Positions 29,708 to 36,799 of a stretch of 64,000 bases of DNA are shown here, piece after piece (positions within the stretch are counted from its first letter, which is position 1; each line of letters starts with the position of its first letter). The stretch spans positions 62,001-126,000 of the forward strand of contig JAFGGD010000054.1 of NCBI GenBank assembly GCA_016930695.1, in the 5' to 3' direction. The position numbers and the translations under genes are program-made. Source of the stretch: Candidatus Eisenbacteria bacterium. Its GTDB lineage: Bacteria; Orphanbacterota; Orphanbacteria; Orphanbacterales; Orphanbacteraceae. Below the pieces are notes generated by a model that saw only the letters and a program-made list of their open reading frames with translations, was not told where the DNA came from and did not search any database.

Positions 29708-30646
29708 CTAGTTCCGAAAGATCTCTTCATAGTGCCACTCAAGGATTCTCTTGTCCGGCTGAAAGCTCTCTTCCCGCGGCAACAGGATTCGGCGCCCCTC
29801 AAAGGGATAGTATGTCTCCCCGTTTTTCCATTCCTCACGGAGCCTTCGACTGACGTGGAACCGGTAGGTTGGATCCACGGAGACGTATCCTTTGTCAAAA
29901 AGCCGGTGGATATCCGACCGGAGGAGAATGCCGTTACCATAATCATGCGGCCCACCGTCGGAATAGGGTTTGATATGGGCTGCCTCTAGAACGGGGAGAG
30001 AGTGCTCCGTCGTGACGGCGCATGCACGGCCATAGGCGTCCAACACTGCGATACGAAAGCTTCTCTGGCCCAGTCGCCCCCTCACTGAAACGGGCCGGCC
30101 GAAACGCGCTCCCTCGTAGATCTCCCGGAGTGCGGGATCATTCACCCAATCACTTCTAAGGTCGGCCGCCCGGGCGAGACATTCTTGCCATACCCGGAGC
30201 CCCTCGCCTTGGGCTGTATCGTATGTCTTGCCTTGAACAATGTGCCGATTCCAATCCTCCGGCTGTTTCACCCAGTGGCTTTCAGGGAAAAAGACGACGT
30301 CGCCCACGATCCGGCAACCGATTACGGGATCTTCCCGTTGATCGTATGGACTTTTTCGATATCGGAAGATTCGCTCGATCATCTTCTCGAAAGTCGGCGC
30401 GCCATTCATTTCGCCAAAGGTCTCCCAGGCCAAGGAGGCGGGAAGCCGGGACGCGGTCGCGAAAAATCCGAAACCTCCTATCGCGCTGTGCGGAGACTTT
30501 AGTTTGAATAGAAAGGGTGCGCCCGGTGGAATCGCATGAAAATTCTTCGACTCGGAGGGTTGCCAGAAATTAACTTCCTCCGGATCCGTTCGGCCAGACA
30601 GGAACCGATACCATTCGAAATCGGTATTGGCGATCCAGGTGCGCAT
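29708..30646 (-). CDS. HNH restriction-type endonuclease with EVE/PUA-like N-terminal domain
   Basis: 312 residues. The ATG at 30646 gives the conserved start MRTWIANTDFEWYRFL. The N-terminal domain (to about residue 90) has FWQPSESKNFHAIPPGAPFLFKL and IGGFGFFATASRLPASLAWETFG, like EVE/PUA-type readers of modified bases. The C-terminal HNH nuclease reads LEAAHIKPYSDGG, with H224, then YGNGILLRSDIHRLFD with N238 and H247. The zinc cysteines of the other HNH protein are largely lost. It resembles COG3440-type predicted restriction endonucleases. Together with the downstream gene it may form a two-enzyme restriction or anti-phage module; no methyltransferase is beside them. Confidence 0.75.
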   Translation of the reverse strand: MRTWIANTDFEWYRFLSGRTDPEEVNFWQPSESKNFHAIPPGAPFLFKLKSPHSAIGGFGFFATASRLPASLAWETFGEMNGAPTFEKMIERIFRYRKSPYDQREDPVIGCRIVGDVVFFPESHWVKQPEDWNRHIVQGKTYDTAQGEGLRVWQECLARAADLRSDWVNDPALREIYEGARFGRPVSVRGRLGQRSFRIAVLDAYGRACAVTTEHSLPVLEAAHIKPYSDGGPHDYGNGILLRSDIHRLFDKGYVSVDPTYRFHVSRRLREEWKNGETYYPFEGRRILLPREESFQPDKRILEWHYEEIFRN

Positions 30647-30915
30647 AACTCCACTTCTTTTTGCCGGACTCCGTAAAGCTTTTAAATTATGCTTCAAAGA
30701 CAAATAAAGTGCTAGCAAATTCTATCGCCGGTCCAACACAATATCGACCGGCCCTCGTTGTGTCCGTCGGATTACGGGGGTTGGGCCACACAAGGCGATG
30801 TATATCGGAGTGTGGCGCCGTTTTTAGTGCTTAAGCCACAGCCAGAGTGCAAACGCGGAACCAACTATTTTACCAATAGAAAGACCCATCTCTCGCGAGG
30901 TCTGTCTTGCCCCCT

Positions 30916-32721
30916 CTACTCCCCCAGCGCCCGGCGTGCGCCGGGGTGGTTCGGGTCGAAACGAAGCGACTCGCGGAAGGCGGCCTCGGCTTCGGCGGGG
31001 CGGCCCATGGCGGCGAGGGCGACCCCCAAACGATAGTGAGCGCCGGCGTCGTTCGGCCGCGCGCGGAGCGCCTCGCGGAACGCCCTCTCCGCCTCCTCCG
31101 GCCGGCCGGCGCGAAGGAGCGCCACCCCCAGATTGGTCGCGGGCTCCGGCGCGCCGGGGCGGAGACGGAGCGCCTCGATGAACTGCTCGATCGCCTCCTC
31201 CGGCCTCCCCTCGTCGAGGAGCGCCAGCCCCAGATTGCTCCTCGCCGAAACGGATCGCGGCTCGATCCGGATCGCCTCCCGATAGTGGCGGATCGCCTCC
31301 TCCCGCCGTCCCGCCGCCGCGAGCAGATTCCCCAGATTGTTGTGCGCCTTGTCGTTCTCCGGGTCGAGACGAAGCGCCTCTTGGAAATGAACCGCCGCCT
31401 CCGCCCCGTCGCCTCGCGCGGCGAGCATCTCACCCAGGTTGACGTGCGCCATCCACGCGCCCGGATTCTTCTCGAGCGTGTCCCGCCAGAGGGTCTCCAG
31501 GTCACGGTAGGCTCCCGCCTGCCGCCAGGCGAGTCCTCCGAGAAGAAGGAGGAGCGCCGCGGCGAACAGGGGCGCCGTCCTCGCCGCCGCGCCCACACCC
31601 GCGCCCGTGCGCGCCCGCTCACCGCCGCCGACCCACCGGCCGAGACGAGCGCATCCCGCCGCGAAAAGAACGATCGGCCCGGCGGAAGCCAGATACTGAA
31701 AATGATCGGCGGTGAAGGAAAAGCGAAAAGGATAGACATCAAAGAACCCGAGCGCCGGCAAGAGCGTGCCGCCGAAGAAGAGCGCCGCCGCCGCCGCCCC
31801 GCGGCCGATCCGCCGCCTTAGGAGAAGGAGCGCGACGACGATCCCCAGCGCCGCCGCCGCGGGGAAGAGCGACGCCGCGCCGCCATCGGGGACGACCCGC
31901 GGATAAATGAAGGAGAGGCGCGCCGGCCACGCCAGCTTTCCCAAATAGAAGAAGAGGGCTCGCCCGGCGAGCGCCGTTCGTTGAAGGAGCGTGAGCGACC
32001 ACTCCGCGCCGCGCGCGCCGAGAAGGTCGCTTTCGATCCAGGCGGTGAAGAGCCCCGCCGCCGCGCCCACCGCGAAGAAGGGGAGGAGCGACGACGCCTC
32101 GCGGCGATCGATCCGCCCGCGCCTCCACCACGCCGCGAGAAGCAGCGCCGCCGGGAGCGAGGCGGTCACCGTTTTGGCGAGCAGCGCCCCGACGAAGAGA
32201 ATGAAAGAGAGCGCGTAGAGCCCGCGCCCCCCCCGCCCCGTCCTCTCGATCCTCTCCCGCCGCGCGAACCAGGCGAGGGCGGCGCCGAAGTAGAGCGCGC
32301 CCGAGAGGACGTTCTTCCTCTCGGTGATCCACGCCGCCGACTCCACCTGCACGGGATGGAGCGCCCAGATCGCCGCGGCGAACCACGCTCCCGGAACGCC
32401 GAGCCTCCGCAGCGCCAGGAAAAGGAGCGCCGCGCCGACGCCGTGGAGCAACACGTTGATCAGATGATAACCGAAGGGGCGGAGCCCCCAAAGGCGGTGC
32501 TCGATCCAGAAAGCGGTGTGAACCAACGGGTAGTACTGGGTGGTCGCGCCCGGTTGAAGCCAGATCGCGCGAAGCCCCGCCGCGCTCCGGAGATGCGGGT
32601 TCGCGGTGACGTAGGAGTCGTCGTCCCAGATGAACCCGCCCCGGAGCGCCGGAGCGTACGCGATCAGCGCGGCGGCGATCAGCGCCAGCGCCGCGACCGC
32701 GATCGTGCCTCGTGCCATCAT
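30916..32721 (-). CDS. Polytopic GT-C-like membrane protein with C-terminal TPR repeats
   Basis: 601 residues. About eleven membrane helices fill residues 10-410, with the acidic first-loop motif IWDDD at 31-35 as in GT-C (PMT/ArnT/TMTC-like) glycosyltransferases that use lipid-linked sugars. Residues about 425-601 are five or so TPR units (NLGEMLAARGDGAEAAVHFQEAL and similar). This layout, seen in many Gram-negative-like genomes, is often listed as an O-GlcNAc-transferase-like or TMTC protein; its activity is unproven. It probably glycosylates exported proteins or lipids at the membrane. Confidence 0.8.
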   Translation of the reverse strand: MMARGTIAVAALALIAAALIAYAPALRGGFIWDDDSYVTANPHLRSAAGLRAIWLQPGATTQYYPLVHTAFWIEHRLWGLRPFGYHLINVLLHGVGAALLFLALRRLGVPGAWFAAAIWALHPVQVESAAWITERKNVLSGALYFGAALAWFARRERIERTGRGGRGLYALSFILFVGALLAKTVTASLPAALLLAAWWRRGRIDRREASSLLPFFAVGAAAGLFTAWIESDLLGARGAEWSLTLLQRTALAGRALFFYLGKLAWPARLSFIYPRVVPDGGAASLFPAAAALGIVVALLLLRRRIGRGAAAAALFFGGTLLPALGFFDVYPFRFSFTADHFQYLASAGPIVLFAAGCARLGRWVGGGERARTGAGVGAAARTAPLFAAALLLLLGGLAWRQAGAYRDLETLWRDTLEKNPGAWMAHVNLGEMLAARGDGAEAAVHFQEALRLDPENDKAHNNLGNLLAAAGRREEAIRHYREAIRIEPRSVSARSNLGLALLDEGRPEEAIEQFIEALRLRPGAPEPATNLGVALLRAGRPEEAERAFREALRARPNDAGAHYRLGVALAAMGRPAEAEAAFRESLRFDPNHPGARRALGE

Positions 32722-32830
32722 CCCTCTTCCCCGTTTCCGATCGTTTCATTCTAACGGCCCGGCTCCTCCCGGTCGAGGACGGGAGACGGCGACCGTCGCG
32801 CGGCGGCGAGAGAACCGCGCCGCGTCCCCC

Positions 32831-32860
32831 TTGCCCGCGCCCACGGCGTCCGCATACAAT
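32831..32860 (+). promoter_or_regulatory. Candidate sigma70 promoter for the SGNH hydrolase
   Basis: TTGCCC at 32831-32836 and TACAAT at 32855-32860 with an 18-base spacer. Transcription would start near 32867, about 60 bases before the ATG at 32926. Confidence 0.4.
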
Positions 32861-32925
32861 AGAGGACGGACGGCGATGCGGTGTCCGGACTACGGGCCCC
32901 GCGCCCCTTTCGCCGACGAGGTCCT

Positions 32926-34023
32926 ATGCGCGTGAAGCCCACCATCGACGGCAAGGACCGCCGGCCACCGATTTCTCCGGGGAAGACGCTCCTCTTCTCC
33001 GTGATCACGGTGGTCCTTTTCTTCCTGCTGCTCGAAGGGGCCGCCCGACTCCTCCTCCGGCCCGACGAGGCGCCGACCCACCGGGAACACGAGAAGCTGA
33101 TCCGCGTGCTCGGCCTCCCCGGTCTGACCGAGATCCTCGAACCGGATCCCGTGCTCTTTTGGAAACTGCGCGCCGGCGTGCGGAATAAAAGGATCGCCGG
33201 CGCCCTCGGCGGCTACGGCGTCGACTTCACCGCGTCGACCAACGACGAAGGTTACCGCTCGCCGCCTTTCCGATCGGGCGACACCTTTCGCGTGATCGCC
33301 CTCGGCAACTCCTGCACCTTCGGCGTCGGCGTCGGCGACGATCAAACGTGGCCGCGGCTCCTCGAAGAGAGAATGCGCCTCTTCCACGGCCCGGACGCTG
33401 AGGTGGTGAACGCCGGCGTCCCCGGTTATACAGCCTATCAAGGGCTCCGTTGGCTCGGGCGGCGCGGTCTCGCCCTCGACCCGGACCTGGTGCTCCTCTG
33501 TTTCGGCTTCAACGACGCCGCGACCTGGGCCTCCCGCACCGACCGCGAGACCGCCCGCGCGCTCGACGCGGAGCGTTTCGCCGCGCCCCTCCTCCGCCGG
33601 AGCGCCCTCGCCGCCGCCTTGTCCCGTACCGCGCGGCGCCTCCGCGGCGACGACGATTCACGGGGCGCGGACTCCGACGAGCCGGCCGGGGAAACGCCCC
33701 GCCTCCCGCCGGGCGACTTCGTGAAAACCCTGGTGGAGATGAAGCGTCTCTGCGACGCCCGGGGCGTGCCGGTGATCTATCTGATCTGGCCCTACCGGAA
33801 ACAGAAGGAGGAGGGGAGCGCCGACCTGATCGTCTACCAACCCGGCGTGGTCGCCGCCGCGCGGGAAACGGAATCGCCGATCATCAGCCTGATCGAGCCT
33901 TTCCTGCGCGCCGAGGGGGATCTCTTCATCGACAACATCCACCCGAGCGCGGCCGGTTGCTCCGTCGCGGCGGAGGCGATCGCGACGCGCCTCGAAATGG
34001 CGCGCGGCGGAGGGGCCCGTTGA
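32926..34023 (+). CDS. Membrane-anchored SGNH/GDSL-family hydrolase
   Basis: 365 residues. One N-terminal membrane helix (LLFSVITVVLFFLLLEGAARLLL) anchors an SGNH hydrolase domain. The nucleophile Ser129 is in ALGNSCTFGVG, a conserved Gly is in VVNAGVPGYTAYQGL, an oxyanion Asn is in FGFNDAAT, and the catalytic Asp336 and His339 are in IDNIHP. These enzymes deacylate or esterify carbohydrates and lipids at the envelope. GAGG precedes the ATG by 4 bases. The gene is followed by a terminator overlapping the end of the convergent glycosyltransferase, and its neighbours suggest a role in glycan decoration. Confidence 0.8.
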   Translation: MRVKPTIDGKDRRPPISPGKTLLFSVITVVLFFLLLEGAARLLLRPDEAPTHREHEKLIRVLGLPGLTEILEPDPVLFWKLRAGVRNKRIAGALGGYGVDFTASTNDEGYRSPPFRSGDTFRVIALGNSCTFGVGVGDDQTWPRLLEERMRLFHGPDAEVVNAGVPGYTAYQGLRWLGRRGLALDPDLVLLCFGFNDAATWASRTDRETARALDAERFAAPLLRRSALAAALSRTARRLRGDDDSRGADSDEPAGETPRLPPGDFVKTLVEMKRLCDARGVPVIYLIWPYRKQKEEGSADLIVYQPGVVAAARETESPIISLIEPFLRAEGDLFIDNIHPSAAGCSVAAEAIATRLEMARGGGAR

Positions 34024-34108
34024 CCTCGTCGTTTCAATCGCGCCGGCGGACCTCGCCTTCTCTCTTTTCGAAATGAAACCGTGAGCGCAGGAAGGGGCAA
34101 CGGAAGAA

Positions 34109-34135
34109 GGGGCCGGCGCCCCCCGTTTTATTTTT
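34109..34135 (+). terminator. Rho-independent terminator after the SGNH gene
   Basis: A 5-bp G/C stem (GGGGC with GCCCC, 34109-34122, loop CGGC) is followed after three bases by TTTTATTTTT. The T run overlaps the last codons of the convergent glycosyltransferase. Confidence 0.55.
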
Positions 34136-35267
34136 CGACGGAAGGATCTTTCCGGTGCCGGGCACCTTCCGCCGCGACTTCCTCGTAGATTCGCCCGTAC
34201 TCACGCGCGACGCCATCGATCCCGTGGCGTTCGCGGACGAGTTCCCGCCCCGCCCGTCCCATCCTCTCCAATAAGGCCCGGTCCGTGAGCAGCCGGACCA
34301 CCCGGTCCGCGAAGGCCGCCTCGTTCCACTCCGGCACGAGGAAGCCGTTCTCTCCATTCCGGACCAGCTCGCCGTTTCCGCCCACGTCGGTCGCCACCAC
34401 CGGCCGGCCGAAGTGGAACGACTCCAGTACGGCGATGGAGCACCCCTCCGTCTCGGAAGTGAGGACCGTGATATCGGCGGCGCGGTAAACCGGCGCGAGC
34501 CGCCGCCGGAAACCGGCGAACAGAACGCGCTCCTCGAGACCCATCTCTCGGACGAGGGCGCGCAGCCGCTCCTCCTCCACGCCCCGGCCGGAGATCAGCA
34601 CGCGCAAATCCGGGAGCCGATCGAGGAGCCGCGGCGCGGCGCGGATCAGACGATCCACGCGCTTCACACGGCGGAAATTCGCCACGATACCGACGACCGG
34701 CGCGTCCGCGGGAACGCCCAGCTCGGCGCGGAGATCTCCCTCGCCGCCGTCCGCGTCCAGCTCCTCCGGGTCGATCCCGTTCCACACCGTCGTCGTCCGC
34801 GCGGGGGGGAGCCCCTCCCGGCGCGCCGCCTGGCGCCGCACCGCCTCGGCGACGCAGATCACGCGGTCCGGCGCGCCGGACCCCATTCGAAGGAGCGCGT
34901 ATTCCAGCGTCCCCCATTGGAAACCGAGATCCTCCCGGTTCTCCACCAACGGAACGCCGAGCATCCGCTTTAAAATGCGGCCGAAGAAGATGGACCAAAA
35001 GAAATAGGAATGAATCAAATCGACGCGCGCCGAGAGGGCGAAGCGGCGGAGGTCGGCGAGCATGCGGGCTTGGTGCACCACCGGCGGGTCGAAACGCCCC
35101 TTGGGCGGCACCTTGTACACCGTCGAGTCGTCCACGTTGAGGCGCGTGCGGACGCGCCGGCCGGTGGTGGCGAAAACCGGTTCCACCCCCTCGATGCGCG
35201 GGACGAGAGAGAACACGTGGTTCCCGGTGCCGCCCCCCATGTCGTCCATCAGGTAGAGAACGCGCAT
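34128..35267 (-). CDS. GT4-family glycosyltransferase
   Basis: 379 residues with the two-Rossmann GT-B fold. The N-terminal half has MDDMGGGTGNHVFSL and a HSYFFWSIFFGRIL segment; the C-terminal half has GIVANFRRVKRVDRLIRA, SGRGVEEERL and the acid loop TSETEGCSIAVLESFHFGRPVVATDVGGNGEL, which holds the E-x7-E signature for the nucleotide sugar. It transfers a hexose from a nucleotide sugar onto an envelope acceptor, by family inference. It lies 46 bases downstream of glgC on the same strand and may share its transcript. Confidence 0.85.
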   Translation of the reverse strand: MRVLYLMDDMGGGTGNHVFSLVPRIEGVEPVFATTGRRVRTRLNVDDSTVYKVPPKGRFDPPVVHQARMLADLRRFALSARVDLIHSYFFWSIFFGRILKRMLGVPLVENREDLGFQWGTLEYALLRMGSGAPDRVICVAEAVRRQAARREGLPPARTTTVWNGIDPEELDADGGEGDLRAELGVPADAPVVGIVANFRRVKRVDRLIRAAPRLLDRLPDLRVLISGRGVEEERLRALVREMGLEERVLFAGFRRRLAPVYRAADITVLTSETEGCSIAVLESFHFGRPVVATDVGGNGELVRNGENGFLVPEWNEAAFADRVVRLLTDRALLERMGRAGRELVRERHGIDGVAREYGRIYEEVAAEGARHRKDPSVEK

Positions 35268-35313
35268 GCTTCCCGCCCGGCGGCCGGTCGCGCCGCCCGT
35301 CCCGCCCGCCCGC

Positions 35314-36606
35314 TCAGACGACCGTCCCCGGCGGCAGGGTCGCGCCGTGGCGGATCACCACGATACCGTCGCGCACCGTCCAGCCGTCCCCCTCGCGGTC
35401 CGGTTCGCCGGCGCGCCCGACGATGCGGCAACCGTCGCCGACCACCACGTTCTTGTCGAGCACGGCGTTTTCGATCACGCAGTCCCGGCCGATCCCCGGC
35501 TCCGCCGGGCGTCCTTCGGCCGCGGGCACTTCATGGGCATAGTAATCGTTTCCCATCAGAACCGAGTTGCGGATCTTCGTTCCCGGACGGATCACGCTCC
35601 GGAGCCCGACCACCACGCGCGCCAGCTCGGCTCCTTCGATGATCGAGCCGTCCGCGATCAGCGCCCCGTCCACCCGCGTGCCGGTCACCTTCGGCGCCGG
35701 CAGGTTCCTGTGCCGCGAGAAGAGGGGGTTCTCGGGGTCGTAGAGGTTGAAGGGGGGCACGGTGTCGACCAGAGAGAGGTTCGCGTCGAAGTAGCTGCGG
35801 AGCGTCCCCACGTCGACCCAGTAGCCGGCGAAGGGGTGGTAGACCGCGCGACCGCGCTCCACCGCGACGGGGACCACCGAGCCGGCGAAGTCCTGGCCCG
35901 GCGCCTCGCGGAGAAGATCGACGAGGGCGTTTTTCCGAAGGAGGTAGATCCCCATCGAGACGAGGTGCCGGCCCCGGCACCAGCCGCTGGTGAAGAGAGA
36001 CCGTACATGCTCCGGCGCCTCGAGGCGCGCGATCGCCTCCGGGTCCGCCGGTTTCTCCACCGCCCGCGCGAGCCTCTGCCCCTCGCCGACCTCCAGCACG
36101 CCGAGGCGCGGCACCACCTCTTCCGGCGCGAGAGTGGCCGCCACGGTCACGTCGGCGCCGGTCTGCAGGTGCGTCTCCAGAAGGAGCCGGAAGTCCATCC
36201 GGTAAAACTGGTCGCCCGCGAGGATCAACACGTGGTCGACCGGCGTGCGGAGGAGATAACGGAGACTCTGGCGGAGCGCGTCCGCCGTTCCCTGGTACCA
36301 ATCCTTGCTGGTCGGGGTTTGCTCGGCGGCGAGGATCTCCACGAAACCGTCGGAGAACCCGTCCATGTGATAGGTGCGCGAGATGTGGCTGTGCAGCCCG
36401 GCGCTCAGGAATTGGGTGAGCACGAAGATCTTGCGGATCCCCGAGTTCAGGCTGTTCGAGATCGGAATGTCGATGAGGCGATACTTGCCGCCAAAACTGA
36501 TCGCCGGTTTGGCCCGCCTCTCCGTGAGCGGAAAGAGGCGCGTGCCGCGGCCGCCGCCGAGGATGACCACCGCCACACGTTTCAGGATCGCCTCGCCTCG
36601 ATACAT
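35314..36606 (-). CDS. glgC: Glucose-1-phosphate adenylyltransferase
   Basis: 430 residues, normal length. Forms ADP-glucose, the activated donor for glycogen. The nucleotide-binding loop ILGGGRGTRLFPLT, the KPAISFGGKYRLIDIPISNSLNSGI segment, the GTADALRQ substrate motif and a left-handed beta-helix C-terminus are clear. No glgA or glgB is adjacent. Divergent from the spermidine-synthase-like gene across 193 bases. Confidence 0.95.
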   Translation of the reverse strand: MYRGEAILKRVAVVILGGGRGTRLFPLTERRAKPAISFGGKYRLIDIPISNSLNSGIRKIFVLTQFLSAGLHSHISRTYHMDGFSDGFVEILAAEQTPTSKDWYQGTADALRQSLRYLLRTPVDHVLILAGDQFYRMDFRLLLETHLQTGADVTVAATLAPEEVVPRLGVLEVGEGQRLARAVEKPADPEAIARLEAPEHVRSLFTSGWCRGRHLVSMGIYLLRKNALVDLLREAPGQDFAGSVVPVAVERGRAVYHPFAGYWVDVGTLRSYFDANLSLVDTVPPFNLYDPENPLFSRHRNLPAPKVTGTRVDGALIADGSIIEGAELARVVVGLRSVIRPGTKIRNSVLMGNDYYAHEVPAAEGRPAEPGIGRDCVIENAVLDKNVVVGDGCRIVGRAGEPDREGDGWTVRDGIVVIRHGATLPPGTVV

Positions 36607-36718
36607 CCCGAACCTCCCGCGCGGTGCGTGCGCCGCCCGGGCCGCCGCCCGGACCGGCTAACTGCACCACAACGGCCGCGCCCTGTCAACGGCGGGCGGC
36701 GCGGCCCGACGGCGCGAA

Positions 36719-36747
36719 TCGACAACCCGGGGCGGCCGTGGTAGATT
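36719..36747 (+). promoter_or_regulatory. Candidate promoter for the spermidine-synthase-like/TPR gene
   Basis: TCGACA at 36719-36724 and TAGATT at 36742-36747 with a 17-base spacer, in the divergent gap. Transcription would start near 36754, about 46 bases before the ATG. Confidence 0.4.
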
Positions 36748-36799
36748 GGACGCGCGGGCGATCGGGCCCGCGCACTCCGCGGGGAGCGACGGGGCACCG

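Noticed and set aside
30758-31036. A 92-codon frame at the edge of the low-GC island
   Set aside because: No ribosome site or motif; its second half is antisense to the GT-C/TPR gene.
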